Below are positions 1 through 11,529 of a DNA stretch of 64,000 nt, one piece after another. The translations under genes were made by a program, and so were the position numbers. The DNA lies in assembly GCA_014843695.1 (NCBI GenBank), contig CM026397.1, positions 34,540,596-34,604,595 of the forward strand. The letters are read 5' to 3'. The notes beneath the pieces are model-generated. The model ran no database searches, was not told the DNA's origin, and was given only the letters and a program-made list of their open reading frames with translations. The DNA comes from Archivesica marissinica. Its lineage: Eukaryota > Mollusca > Bivalvia > Venerida > Vesicomyidae. Every line of letters starts with the position of its first letter. Position 1 is the first letter of the stretch.

Positions 1-120
1 CCTGGATTACCAGTCCAGTGTGTTACCACTGGACTACAGATCCGTCTGTCAGACGGGGGATCGAACCTGCGATCCCTGGATTACCAGTCCAGTGTGTTAC
101 CACTGGACTACAGATCCGTT
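1..120 (-). mobile_element. tRNA-Thr-like SINE heads (family A), two in tandem
   Basis: Two adjacent copies of a head with GTAGTCCAGTGGTAACAC (box A) and CTGGTAATCC; the anticodon loop would be CTGGTAA (GGT, Thr-like), with box B GGTTCGATCCC. The first is cut by the window edge. Confidence 0.75.
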
Positions 121-525
121 TGTAATAACAACTGGTTTAAGGAGAGAAACTATATAAACTCTGCTTCCGTTTTGATCCTTTCCTATTCTTTGATTTTGTG
201 TGCATGTATTGTTTTGTGAATGTATATAGTGGAATAAATATGTTTAAACAAACTGGTTTGAATTATTACAAACTACCGGGAATTACAGCAGTAACTATTT
301 TATAATTCAAGAGTTACATGTTCTCATACACAGAACATGCTAAACATTAGTTTAAACATATTTTATTTCCTAATATAATACATATTGAACAATGCATACA
401 TTACACATATCAAAATACAGAAAAAGGATTAGAATTAAAGAGTCTTATATATTTCTTCTCCACACAGGTTAAGCATTAGCCCTCATGACATCAGTCAGTG
501 CTATGTACAAACAGCTAATCACACC

Positions 526-1193
526 CACAGGGATTCGGCACGTTTGGGGGTACTAGTATATCTATTTAAGTACAGGGATTCTACTCTGTGGAATGTCAGA
601 TTTCGCATCGATCAGTAAAATGGCCCTATCTGAAACAATTTTGTACAAAGCTGTCCAAATATAACGCCTATCCCGAGTCTTTATATTGTTCTTCAAATAA
701 AACACAACTTTAAGCTGCATGCATGTATACTTTGCAAACAATTGCCACATACATTGGCCATAGCTGGTCACATTTCCATACTAGGACACGGGTTCTGTCA
801 GCAACAAAAAAAAATCTTCAACGAGAGAGTTTTAACTGTGAATAACATTATCAATAAAATGTGTTTCCACTAACGTGTAGGTTTATTCGGCAAAAATGTA
901 CGTCAAAAAGAGATTTCGTAGCATTTTCAATTTGTTTTGAAAAATTCTAAAGCGGCACAATTCGCGTTGAAACGAGCGTTCTGATTGGATTATGATTGTT
1001 CTTCATATATAAAAAAACATCTTGTTACATTCTAATAATCCAATCAGAACGCTCGTTTCAACGTGAATTGCGCCGCAAAATTGTTTCAGATAGGGCCATT
1101 TTACTGATCGATGCGAAATCTGACATCCCACAGAGTAGAATCCATGTACTTAAATATATATACTAGTACCCCCAAACGTGCCGAATCCCTGTG
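526..1193. mobile_element. hAT-like palindromic MITE (668 bp)
   Basis: Ends are CACAGGGATTCGGCAC and its exact complement, extended by about 117 bp of terminal inverted repeat (526-643 versus 1077-1193). It is flanked by the 8-bp direct repeat ATCACACC at 518-525 and 1194-1201, the hAT target-site length. A second palindrome lies at 951-1075. No transposase. Confidence 0.85.
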
Positions 1194-1363
1194 ATCACAC
1201 CGGGGTATATGAAGTTATACATTGTGTATCTTATAGGTTTGAATATCAATGAGATCAGACAGATCTTTCACTACTGGCAAGCGATCAATACACATCTTTT
1301 CATGACCAGATCTTACAGATTACATGAATGTTAACATTATCTACATGTAGCCTGCAATGCATA

Positions 1364-1625
1364 CAGGGTTCATTTTAGAGAGAGACTGTGGCGAAATAGT
1401 CGCCCTACTGACATTGACACATCTCCCTAAAAATTTTTTTTTATTTTATTTGACAATTTCATACAAATTATTGTCCAGTAAAGTTATTATAACGCACTAC
1501 TTATATTCAAAATTGTCAAATTGTGACTTTTAACCCTATTTTGTTGAAATTGATTAAATGAACACAATTTAAGGGTGCAATCGCACGCTGTCTCACTTCT
1601 CCTAGAAATTGGATATTTGATGTGT
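1364..1625 (+). mobile_element. Diverged CAGGG-ended MITE copy
   Basis: Begins CAGGGTTCATTTTAGAG and carries GGCGAAATAGTCGCCCTA and a TTTTAACCCTATTTTG block shared with the copies at 1772, 4470 and 5830. The right end is degraded. Confidence 0.6.
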
Positions 1626-1771
1626 AAGTTTCATATTCTTTTTCATGTATATTTTGTGTACACTTGTCTTGTACGGTATACATGTAGGTGGTACAACCCG
1701 ACCTTGCAGTCAGGCTTCCCCCTCGTATTAACAATGTTAATAATTAACAACAATGACGCATATTACATTAT

Positions 1772-2086
1772 CAGGGATCATTCTAGAGGGTGATGTGGGC
1801 GAAATTGTCGCCCTAGGGACCCTGACTTCGCCCTCTGGGGGCCCCACTTCTCCCTAAAAAAAAAAAATATATATATGTTTTGGTTTTTACGATTTTCAAA
1901 CAAAATTTTGTCTAGTAAAATACACTGGCCCATTATAAAGCACTCCTTCTATTCAAATGTTGTATTTAATGTTTGTTCTGTGCATTTTAACCCTATTTTG
2001 CAGAAGTATATTAAAGAACACCATTTAAGGAAGCGATCACACGCTTTCTCACTTCTCCCAAAAATTCTGACCTAGAATGAACCCTG
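1772..2086 (+). mobile_element. CAGGG-ended MITE (315 bp)
   Basis: Ends CAGGGATCATTCTAG and CTAGAATGAACCCTG form a terminal inverted repeat of about 15 bp. It is flanked by CATTAT on both sides (1766-1771, 2087-2092). The interior (TTCGCCCTCTGGGGGCCCC and the CCATTATAAAGCACTCC block) is shared with the other copies. Confidence 0.75.
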
Positions 2087-2239
2087 CATTATATACATAC
2101 AGTGTATTAAATTAGGCGTTATAATATTCTTGATTTCAATTGTTCATTAAAAACCATCCAACCATGACTGACCGCTTTCTGCCAATTGTTATTCATTCTA
2201 ATCCTTATTCCATGTGAAGAAAAGATGACGAATTAACTG

Positions 2240-2412
2240 AATTACCCGCTGGAGCTGTTACGATTGTACCCTTAGGAAAAGCACTTAAATTCTCCGTTGC
2301 CTTGTCTCTCTCCCTTGTAATGGTGGATTCCATCAAGAATGAGGTCTCAAGAGCGATTAATACAAGTTGTAAGAACTTGTTTCACAATCGAGCTCAAATA
2401 TAATTTGATTAA
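2240..2412 (+). mobile_element. SINE family D fragment (headless)
   Basis: Carries the central block (GTACCCTTAGGAAAAGC, TCTCTCTCCCTTG, GGATTCCATCA) and tail AAGAACTTGTTTC-CAATCGAG of the SINE that is complete at 59113. The tRNA head is missing. Confidence 0.75.
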
Positions 2413-2934
2413 ACTTCACTGAATTACAAAACTGACTCCGCAAAATAATCCTATTTACAACAACATCAATTGTTAACACTATTTATAATTTAAAAAAACA
2501 ACGTATGAGTGAAGTGGAAAAAAATAATAAAAAGGTTTTACATTAATGAAACAACATTATCGTGTGGCATATGCCGCCATGGCAACAGAAACTCCTGCAA
2601 CTTTGATTAACGCCTACAAAAAGCATGTGTACAATGCATGAAACGTATTACTCAACAATCCTTTAACTAATATATAAATGCAAACCTGCTGATGTTCCCA
2701 CAGAACAAAGCTATTACAGACAAGATACTGCAGATCAACAAGTCAAATATTGTTGAATCAGCTCATTTAATGATGTTCATAATTCCCATTCAGACTGTTG
2801 CAATACTCAGACATGATTACCTATTGGCAATACAAGCAAGATAAACCACAGCAAGACAAATATAATCCCTGTAGCAATACAGTTACTAGTTAGGGCTTTG
2901 TCTGTTATGGTTTTGTCTGCATGTATGTATAAAG
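2413..2934. other. No gene recognised
   Basis: AT-rich sequence without splice-compatible coding, tRNA or clear repeat structure that I can recognise. Confidence 0.5.
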
Positions 2935-3722
2935 AAGTTAGGGACTGCCTTGTGTTATTTTGTGTAATGAAGTTAGGGTCTGTCTATTGTTATTTTGTGT
3001 AATGAAGCTAGGGTCTGTCTATTGTTATTTTGTGTAATGAAGTTAGGGTCTGTCTATTGTTATTTTGTGTAATGAAGTTAGGGTCTGTCTATTGTTATTT
3101 TGTGTAATGAAGCTAGGGTCTGTCTATTGTTATTTTGTGTAATGAAGTTAGGGTCTGTCTATTGTTATTTTGTGTAATGAAGTTAGGGTCTGTCTATTGT
3201 TATTTTGTGTAATGAAGCTAGGGTCTGTCTATTGTTATTTTGTGTAATGAAGTTAGGGTCTGTCTATTGTTATTTTGTGTAATGAAGTTAGGGTCTGTCT
3301 ATTGTTATTTTGTGTAATGAAGTTAGGGTCTGTCTATTGTTATTTTGTGTAATGAAGTTAGGGATTTCTATTGTTATATTGTGTAATGAAGTTAGGGTCT
3401 GCCGATTGTTATTTTGTGTAATGAAGTTAGGGTCTGCCGATTGTTATATTGTGTAATGAAGTTAGGGTCTGTCTATTGTTGTTTTGTGTAATGAAGTTAG
3501 GGTCTGTCTATTGTTGTTTTGTGTAATGAAGTTAGGGTCTGCCGATTGTTATTTTGTGTAATGAAGTTAGGGTCTGCCTATTGTTGTTCTGTCTAAAGAA
3601 GTTTGGGATTTCCTATTGTTATTTTGTGTAATGAAGTTAGGGTCTGCCTATTGTTATTTTGTCTACTGAAGTTAGGGTCTGCCTATTGTTATTTTAGTGC
3701 AATAAAGTATGGGCTTGCAAAT
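2935..3722. repeat. 35-bp minisatellite
   Basis: About 22 units of GAAGTTAGGGTCTGTCTATT followed by GTTATTTTGTGTAAT. Units vary at a few positions (GAAGCTAGG, GTCTGCCGA). The right end is degraded and abuts a SINE B fragment. Confidence 0.93.
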
Positions 3723-3734
3723 TGTTATAATTTC

Positions 3735-3900
3735 CAAATAATTGTTTGTTCGGGTTTTACGCTTTCATCAACACCATTTTGGGCTATATCGCCGTTAGGT
3801 AATTTACCTGACAACGCCTTTCCTGGGCAGGCTCCAGCGGTTAACCAGTACTTGGTGCACCAACCTCCATAAGAAACTGCCAACTTTTTCATATAAAGAC
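3735..3900 (-). mobile_element. SINE family B fragment
   Basis: Minus strand shows GGAGGTTGGTGCACCAAGTA, CTGGTTAACCGCTGGAGCC, GCCCAGGAAAGGCGTTG and GGGTTTTACG-complement sequence, the body of the SINE complete at 29466. Head missing. Confidence 0.75.
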
Positions 3901-3984
3901 ATTTTCCAAGTAAGTTAGGGTTTTGCCTACTGTTATTTTCTTTTATGAAGTTTTTATGAAACTGGAACTTAACATTCATCTGAC

Positions 3985-4285
3985 CATAATAAAATTAACA
4001 GGCTTTCAGATGGGACGTTAAACCAAGGTCTCGTGTGGTGCTTTACACTGTGCACGTAAAAGAACCAGAGGAGACTCTGGAATGGGTCTTTGTCTGCATC
4101 ATTGCATTATCCTCCAAAAATCTAAAATGACTAATCTCTTCAGGACGCGTCGCTCATATAGGCAACCGGTAGCGACGATAAATAAACGTAAAACACACAT
4201 TTTGAGCCATACTCTAAAAGTAAAAACTATTTTTTATCTCATATGGGCAACTGGTAGCAACGATAAATAAACTTAAAACACACAC
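3985..4285 (+). mobile_element. SINE family A fragment with a second tail
   Basis: Begins within AATAAAATTAACAG and runs through CTTTCAGATGGGACGTTAAA, CAGAGGAGACTCTGGAATGG to GCAACCGGTAGCGACGATAA. A second partial tail (CTCATATGGGCAACTGGTAG) follows at 4237. Head deleted. Confidence 0.8.
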
Positions 4286-4469
4286 AATCCCCACATTCAG
4301 ATTCAAGGTAGGACACTAAATCCCTAACACTACTCAACGCCAACCCTACCTTGAAACTAACGCTAGACAGGCATTTTGTCCTTCTGTGTTAAAAAATATG
4401 AGGATGGATGGATTTTGTCTGCGGTGATTATGTATGTTTGGTCTCAGATGCCACTAAAGTAAACAGATT

Positions 4470-4724
4470 AAATGTTCTTTAATATACTTCTGCAAAATAG
4501 GGTTAAAATGCACAGTACAACCATTAAATAAAACATTTGAATAGAAGGAGTGCTTTATAATGGCCCAGTGTATCTTACTAGACAAAATTTTGTTTGAAAA
4601 TCGTAAAAACCAAAAAATATTTTTTAACATTGTTTTTTATTAGGGAGAAGTGGGGCCCCAGAGGGCGAAGTCAGGGTCCCTAGGGCGACAATTTCGCCCA
4701 CATCGCCCTCTAGAATGATCCCTG
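4470..4724 (-). mobile_element. CAGGG-ended MITE copy (one end missing)
   Basis: Right end CTAGAATGATCCCTG and the interior match the copies at 1772 and 5830 in reverse; the other terminus is truncated. Confidence 0.72.
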
Positions 4725-4910
4725 CTAACATGACCATAGTTTTAGCGCGTGGTGTCAAATGTAATGTAATTTTACTAGCATTTTTGTAATTAGTTTTGAG
4801 ACATCATTTACGCTTTCTAAAATAATAAAACAAACGATTATTGAGCTTTTTAGATATTTTGGTCATGTTACAATCAAAATAATATTAATTTGTATTTACG
4901 TTAACCCATT

Positions 4911-5147
4911 TGATTCTGGATACCGTTCAAACAGTATTTGCAAAGAATATAGAGCCAGATCAGCTGCCACGGACTTTTCCGTCTGATCAGGCTCGATGCT
5001 GTTTGCTATTCAGATGATCTTGCTAAGACACTTGGCTATGTAGCAAACAACATAGATCCTGATCAGCATGCAGCGTCACGCTGCGGCTGATCTGAATCTA
5101 TGTTGTTTGCAAAAGCCTTTAAATGAATCCAGAATGAAATGGGTTAA
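4911..5147. mobile_element. TTAA-flanked palindromic MITE
   Basis: Ends TTAACCCATTTGATTCTGGA and TCCAGAATGAAATGGGTTAA are inverted. The interior folds through GATCAGGCTCGATGCTGTTT and AACATAGATCCTGATCAG arms with a GCAGCGTCACGCTGC hairpin. TTAA termini suggest a piggyBac-type target, by inference. Confidence 0.72.
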
Positions 5148-5256
5148 TTACAGAATTGCTAATATTTCCAGATGAGCCTGCCTGCATTGTACTGGGACGA
5201 ATTGCTACTAGCAATAACACAACCATCCCTGGGCAGCGCTCTCTGCATCAACAACA

Positions 5257-5495
5257 TTAACCCATTCGACATCAAGTAACTCACATGGACTGGTCCATGA
5301 TATTTTTAGACCAATAAAATGAATAAGAAAATTACATTTGGACCAGTTCATTTATCAATGGGTAATTTTGTCTAAAATAGTAATATTACTGGCAAAAAGT
5401 GCAGATCCTGATGAGACGGCTCGTCACGAGCCGGCTCATCTGGATCTACACTTTTTGTAAGCCTATTTAGAGGTCTGCGGTGTTGAAAGGGTTAA
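5257..5495. mobile_element. TTAA-flanked MITE, second type
   Basis: Ends TTAACCCATTCGACATC and GTGTTGAAAGGGTTAA. Contains AAAAAGTGCAGATCCTGATG and its complement around the hairpin GGCTCGTCACGAGCC. A partial copy is at 56105-56228. Confidence 0.68.
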
Positions 5496-5829
5496 CTGTA
5501 TTTATGACTCAGCTTCAAGACAGACCAGGTACCGTAGTTTGACATCTACTAACATATTTTATACACAATCCCTCATTGATCAAGCGATAGAATTTGGCCA
5601 AGCAGGCTCAATATTTGAGTCAATAAAATTACAAGTTTTTGAACACATACTTGTGCTATATTAAGCATGTCATCATCGTCACGTCACCACTGGTTGCACT
5701 CTGGATGATGCACCCAGAACAGTATTAGTCCTTATGTTGTTGGAGGATAGTTTGACAGGAAACAGAAGATGCCAAATTCCCAAAATGCTCAGTGTACAAC
5801 AGAGATAAATGGGACCCTGGATTATAGTC

Positions 5830-6132
5830 CAGGGTTCATTCTAGGTCAGAATTTTTGGGAGAAGTGAGAAAGCGCGTGATCGCTTCCTTAAATGGTGTTC
5901 TTTAATATACTTCTGCAAAATAGGGTTAAAATGCACAGTACAACCATTAAATACAACATTTGAATAGAAGGAGTGCTTTATAATGGGCCAGTGTATCTTA
6001 CTAGACAACAGTTTGTTTGAAAATCGTAAAAACCAAAAACATCTTTTTTAGGGAGAAGTGGGCCCCCAGAGGGCGAAGTCAGGGTCCCTAGGGCGACAAT
6101 TTCGCCCACATCACCCTCTAGAATGATCCCTG
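5830..6132 (-). mobile_element. CAGGG-ended MITE (303 bp)
   Basis: Terminal inverted repeats CAGGGTTCATTCTAG and CTAGAATGATCCCTG, with TAGTC on both flanks (5825-5829, 6133-6137). About 90 percent like the 1772 copy in reverse by eye. Confidence 0.75.
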
Positions 6133-6195
6133 TAGTCATATTCAAAGATAATTACATGTGGCTACTGGCTAAGCTTTGTCCTAATACACTTGTAG

Positions 6196-6830
6196 TCAAG
6201 GTTCCCTCTGTCTGATTTTTTTGTCTGCGCCACTTCTGTCGCCAATTGAAAAAAACTGGAGCCAATTTGAAAAACTTGGAGCCAACTAAGAGCCATATAG
6301 TTCACAGATAAATATTTGAAGCTATGTACTTGATTTGTGTCCCCCAAAAAAAATTGCGCCAAATATTTTTCGCCAATTCACAAAATTGATCGCCAGAATT
6401 TGATTTTTGTCGCAATTGGTGCCATTAGCCACAGACAGCAGGAACCCTGGTAGTGACTCCAAGTAAGCAGGTTAACTATTTGCATTCTGGATTAAATAAA
6501 GGCTATAAATAGTTCAAATAATAGTAGCATATAGGACAATTCATTAATGTGTTTTTCTTATTTCAGTGTTCCCTCTGTCTGAATGTTTGTCTGCGCAACT
6601 TCTGTCGCAAATTGAAAAACAGTGGAGTCAATTAAAAAAACTTTTGGAGCCAACTAAGAGCCATATAGTTCACAAATAAATATTTGAAGCCATGTATTTG
6701 ACAAAACAGGTGCAAAAAAATATTTTTTTAAAAAGTTGCGCCAAATATTTTTGCTTATTCACAAAATGTTGCGCCAATATTTGTTTTTTGCCGCAATTGG
6801 CGCCATTGGCGACCGACAGTGGGAAACCTG
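6196..6830. repeat. Two copies of a dispersed repeat
   Basis: 6196-6450 and 6568-6830 share CCTCTGTCTG, GTCGCCAATTGAAAAA, GGAGCCAACTAAGAGCCATA and GCCGCAATTGGCGCCATTGG. Each has imperfect inverted ends (GGTTCCCTCTGTCTG / CAGACAGCAGGAACC), so they are likely old MITEs. Confidence 0.65.
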
Positions 6831-7137
6831 TATATGTAACTGAAAACTCGCTGTAAATATACATTTGTATATATTACGATACAATGAAATTCCATAACAT
6901 GTTTCACTGTTGTTTTCACCGCTAGCGTGCATAGATAAAGAATGTGTCACAGTCCGTACCACTCAGACTCATCACTTTTATGTTACTAATTAGCGAATCA
7001 TTTGTAATTTAAGTGACATCATTGATCAATGATGAAACATTGAAAGGTACAAGTACTCCACTTGTATTTATATCACACTCAGTTTGAGCAATATTCTGTT
7101 ACAATGCCATATTGGCATACTCAGTAACTGTGGCCTA
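6831..7137. other. No gene recognised
   Basis: Unique-looking AT-rich sequence; no coding or RNA gene evidence. Confidence 0.5.
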
Positions 7138-7420
7138 CAGCCTTGACGCCCTCGATACCAGTGGTACTTGGTAGCTTATTCCAGCCCTGTATGGTTCTAG
7201 CGAAGAAGGATTGTTTGTAGACTGTGATGTTGATGAATGGTAGAAATAGACGATGTGAACCTCGAGTGTATCAGTCATTGGTCTAGAAATAGGTTCCGAC
7301 TCTGGGATGTCCATTAGGCAGTGGGTGATCTTAAATAGCATGGTGAGACACAGTAGTCTGAAGTTGTTCCCAGTAGAGTCTGATGTCCAATGATGTGGTG
7401 CATCCTGTAGTCCTGTCGTA
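7138..7420 (-). mobile_element. CR1/jockey-like LINE C-terminal remnant
   Basis: Minus strand reads (with frame changes) RLLCLTMLFKITHCLMDIP, then FLPFINITVYKQSFFARTIQ and GWNKLPSTTGIEGVK, the usual C-terminal end of CR1/jockey-type reverse transcriptase proteins (K-SFF-RTI--WN-LP). Frameshifted and non-functional. Its 5' side runs directly into the 41-bp minisatellite. Confidence 0.75.
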
Positions 7421-8226
7421 ATGTCCATTGTTGTGGTGCATCCTGGAGTCCTGTCTATGCAATGTCCATTGTTGTGGTGCACCTATGTAATGTCCATTGT
7501 TGTGGTGCATCCTGTAGTCCTGTCTATGCAATGTCCATTGTTGTGGTGCATCCCGGAGTCCTGTCTATGTAATGTCCATTGTTGTGGTGCATCCTGTAGT
7601 CCTGTCTATGTAATGTCCATTGTTGTGGTGCATCCTGGAGTCCTGTCTATGCAATGTCCATTGTTGTGGTGCATCCTGTAGTCCTGTCTATGTAATGTCC
7701 ATTGTTGTGGTGCATCCCGGAGTCCTGTCTATGTAATGTCCATTGTTGTGGTGCATCCTGTAGTCCTGTCTATGTAATGTCCATTGTTGTGGTGCATCCC
7801 GGAGTCCTGTCTATGGAATGTCCATTGTTGTGGTGTATCCTGGAGTCCTGTCTATGGAATGTCCATTGTTGTGGTGTATCCTGGAGTCCTGTCTATGCAA
7901 TGTCCATTGTTGTGGTGCATCCTGTAGTCCTGTCTATGTAATGTCCATTGTTGTGGTGCATCCTGGAGTCCTGTCTATGTAATGTCCATTGTTGTGGTGC
8001 ATCCTGGAGTCCTGTCTATGCAATGTCCATTGTTGTGGTGCATCCCGGAGTCCTGTCTATGTAATGTCCATTGTTGTGGTGCATCCTGGAGTCCTGTCTA
8101 TGCAATGTCCATTGTTGTGGTGCATCCCGGAGTCCTGTCTATGTAATGTCCATTGTTATGGTGCATCCTGGAGTCCTGTCTATGTAATGTCCATTGTTGT
8201 GGTGCATCCTGGAGTCCTGTCTATTT
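7421..8226. repeat. 41-bp minisatellite
   Basis: About 20 units of TGTCCATTGTTGTGGTGCAT then CCTGGAGTCCTGTCTATGTAA. It begins inside a CR1-like LINE remnant. Open frames across it are by-products of the unit. Confidence 0.93.
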
Positions 8227-8383
8227 TCTGTGATTCCCTTGGCTGGCTACATAAAACAGGTTTGACTGTATATAGTACACTACTTGATGTCCATTATTGT
8301 GGTGAATCTACCGAAGCAGTTAACAATTACTATTATACTAGAAGCAGTGTATGTAAGGTGTCTTGCTCAAGGACACTACATAG

Positions 8384-8625
8384 GGGTTTGTTTGTGGTTG
8401 TTGGGTTTGGTGGTTTTGGTGTGGTTTTGGTTTTGTGTTGGTTTTGTTGTTTTTGTGGTTGTGTTGTTGGGGGTTTTTTTTTTGTTTGTTGTTGTTGTTG
8501 TTTTTTGTTTTGCTCAGACCTGAATTTTCTTTCACTTTAGACTTAGGAGTGTCACAGTCTACTTTATGGCGTTTGGTGTGGTTTTTTGTTGTTTGTGGGT
8601 GTGTTGGTGTGTTTTTGTTTTGATT
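8384..8625. repeat. TG/TTG-rich low-complexity tract
   Basis: Strong G/T asymmetry on the plus strand (GGTTTTGGTGTGGTTTTGG, TTGTTGTTGTTGTTTTTTG). The hydrophobic frame it yields has no coding support. Confidence 0.8.
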
Positions 8626-9868
8626 TAATTTCTAAAACTGATACTCTTTAATTTTTTATCTCCGATCTGATTGAAAATATAACTAAGAATGATTTAGGAA
8701 TATTCTCCAGAAAATGAAGGAATAATGTAGAAACAATGAAATTATTGGGTGGTGCACACAATGAATACCCCATAGAAATCTGTAACAAACAATAGCAAAA
8801 GTACTTTTACTCACGGACATCATCAAACGATTCCGGCGTATAATTTCTATATCAGTGGCCCACTATAAGCTTCTCAAATAGCAGACAACTTATTATTGAC
8901 AATACACTTGTTAAAAAATACCGTTTTATCTATGCCGATTGTACATTGACAATACACATAATGTCAACACCTACTTAAACTTCTCAGTTCTCATGATTAG
9001 CAGCACATATGATGGCAAACAACACAAACGGTAATTGGTTTTTTGCAAAACTTGCTAAAGGTGTTTATTGTGACAATCAATAATAATTGTCTTTTGATAA
9101 AAACTAATTTTGACCGGAAAAATACCGAGCCGTACAGGTATTAGAGAAACGTTATTAAAGATTTATTTCCCTTTGATACTAAAGTTTGGGTAAGCCTTTT
9201 TTCCTCAACCACCCAACTGAATAATGACATCAACCACGCGTTTTGAACCTAACCCTGGGCGGCGCAAATGATGAAGGCGCTTTATGCGTGGTTAATACTA
9301 TATTCTGATCGGCTGGTTGAGATAAAGATTTTACGTAAAGTTTGCCTAGACGCCATTTGTCCGATTGTGAGTCCCTCGTAAATCACGATCGTGTTCATAA
9401 CGAAATGCAGCAGACTTTTGATGGAAATAACTGCGTTTTATATATGAACGATTACGGTCTTCGACCTCGTAGACAGACATATTTTGATAATTACTCCTCT
9501 GAGAAAATATTTGATGACGCATGACCGATCAACGCCCCGGGTCAAGTTGACTCTCAGGGCATTTTCACCAAGAGTCAAACATGCGTCTTTATCAATTTTC
9601 GTGCGTCAAAACCCGGGAGCTCGGGTCAAATGAACGCCCTGCTACATATGTGCCCTGCCTCACCGAACATCAAACACGGGACCCTTCAATTGCAAATCCA
9701 ACGCTCTATAACCAGAACTGGACCACAAATGCCATAGGGACGGACGTCAAGGTCAGCCAGTTATGGAACACAAAATTTCCAGTGTGTAGAAACAAATACA
9801 CAATTCTCCAAACTTGTCCCATGATAATGAGTGAACATGCGACTCGGACATGCATTTGACCTGTAGTG
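8626..9868. other. No gene recognised
   Basis: Unique-looking sequence. Short frames at 9342 and 9581 show no domain, splice context or codon structure that I would defend. Confidence 0.5.
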
Positions 9869-9892
9869 TATTTCGGCGTGGGTAGAACAGCG

Positions 9893-9966
9893 GCCCGGCT
9901 AGCTAAGTTGGTAGAGCTGTCTGACTAGTGTTTGGGAGGTCGTGGGTTCCAGTCCCACATCGGGCC
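9893..9966 (+). tRNA. tRNA-like copy 1 (degenerate, AGT anticodon position)
   Basis: Cloverleaf outline: acceptor GCCCGGC with ATCGGGC, T stem GTGGG/CCCAC, anticodon loop CTAGTGT. D arm damaged (AGCTAAGTTGG) and T loop TTCCAGT lacks the consensus. Probably a pseudogene. Confidence 0.4.
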
Positions 9967-10125
9967 ACTAACTTTTCCGCTCTTTCTTTGCTTAGTCACT
10001 TTAGTGGCGACGAGGATATATGGTATAGGCAAAGGAGTAGGAGTGCGGCTCCAGGAATCGGAGTGCGGCTCCTAAAGAATAAAAGAGGGAAGAGTATAGT
10101 GTATTTCGGCATGGGTAGAACAGCA

Positions 10126-10199
10126 GCCTGGCTAGCTCAGTTGGTAGAGCTGTCCGACTAGTGTTCGGGAGGTCATGAGTTTGAGTCCCAAGTCGGGCC
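10126..10199 (+). tRNA. tRNA-like copy 2 (degenerate)
   Basis: Same cloverleaf; GCTCAGTTGGTAGAGC D arm is intact, but the T stem (ATGAG/CCCAA) is mispaired. Probably a pseudogene. Confidence 0.35.
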
Positions 10200-10351
10200 A
10201 CTAACTTTTCCGCTCTTTCTTTGCTTGGTCACTTTAATGGCGACGAGGATATATGGTACGGGCAAAGGAGTAGGAGTGCGGCTCCAGGAATCGGAATGCG
10301 GCTCCTAAAGAATAAAAGAGTGTAGCGTATTTCGGCGTGGGTAGAACAGCG

Positions 10352-10425
10352 GCCCGGCTAGCTCAGTTGGTAGAGCTGTCCGACTAGTGTTCGGGAGGTC
10401 GTGGGTTAGAGTCCCACGTCGGGCC
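10352..10425 (+). tRNA. tRNA-like copy 3 (best preserved)
   Basis: Acceptor GCCCGGC/GTCGGGC, D arm GCTCAGTTGGTAGAGC, T stem GTGGG/CCCAC; anticodon loop CTAGTGT would place AGT (Thr). The T loop is TTAGAGT rather than TTCGAGT and base 37 is G, so identity and function are uncertain. Confidence 0.45.
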
Positions 10426-10440
10426 ACTAATTTTTTCTCT

Positions 10441-11529
10441 GCTTGGTCACTTTAGACAGTTATCCCCAGTGACCCTAATATCGGTGAATACTAATGAGCG
10501 GTGATATCAGAATTAATCCAAATGAACCGCACATGGTCATTTTGTGCTTACTATTGACAATATCCGTCGGATTTCTGCAACTGTCCATAGCAAAAACTAG
10601 CTGAAATGTCATTTTTACTAGTAAATTTACTGTAATTTATTCAAAACTTGTTTTTTCCTCTTACACTCGTAAGCTTTCGTTCATGTAGTCAATATTTAGC
10701 TGAATTTCAATGAATTTGTTATCTATCGGCTGAATTTGACATTTGTAAGGTACTCGCTACTCATGTGACGTCACATGATTGCCTTATATGGCATGTGTTG
10801 CTACTGGTATAAACTTGTAAGGCGAAATTTACATCGTCACCGGTCATTGGTATCACCGCGTAAATAAAAGATGGAGGCATGTGCTGTTGCTTTCACTTTG
10901 TTTTTGATTCAGTTATGACTTATTTATTACTAACTAATATTGCATACAATAAAATAATTATGCTTAATTGAGAGTGAACATTATTTGCACAGCCTCATTT
11001 TGAAACACAAATACACAGGTTATTGCTTATGTCACCGGTTACCAGTATACCCAGGATAAATTAAGCCACAAGTCATTTCAAGTTTAATACCAGATCAGGA
11101 CAGCTGGAGATGTATGTTTAAGCCCCCATATAATGAACATGTCTACATCCCCACGAGGGATTTGAGGAAGAGAGATAAATGTACCGCTATATGAATCGAT
11201 AATTATACATCTCATACCTCCCCCCCTCACCACCACCACTGGACGAAAATAACGATACAAAAGACCAACAGAATAAAAAACATGAATATTGCAATGACAA
11301 TGTGCAAAAGTATAAATAACTTATAATAAACAAATAGACTACCTGTTTATTACATTGTTTTTATAAAAAATAAATTATAGTTTTTGACATTAATTCTCAG
11401 TATTTGCGCATGCGTGGCTATTTATTTCCGTGTTCCTCCAGGTTTAAGACCAATAATTAATAGACCAAGGTTATTGGTCCGGCTGCCCGTACAAATGTAT
11501 AGAGCGTGTGGTATTTAAAAATGATTATA
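10441..11529. other. No gene recognised
   Basis: Unique-looking, AT-rich sequence before the LINE remnant. A CCCCCCCTCACCACCACC stretch at 11220 is the only simple feature. Confidence 0.5.

Larger units (their letters stand above)
9869..10440. repeat. Three tandem ~230-bp units, each with a tRNA-like block
   Basis: Each unit has GTATTTCGGCGTGGGTAGAA, a tRNA-like block, then CTAACTTTTCCGCTCTTTCT and GGAGTAGGAGTGCGGCTCC. Spacing is about 230 bp. Either a tandem SINE-like repeat or a small tRNA-pseudogene cluster. Confidence 0.8.

Noticed and set aside
8284..8623. Hydrophobic frame rich in V, F, G resembling membrane protein
   Set aside because: G/T-rich low-complexity DNA; no helices with flanking features, no homology recognised.
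9342..9859. Small frames as host genes
   Set aside because: No start context, domain or splice support; length within chance expectation.
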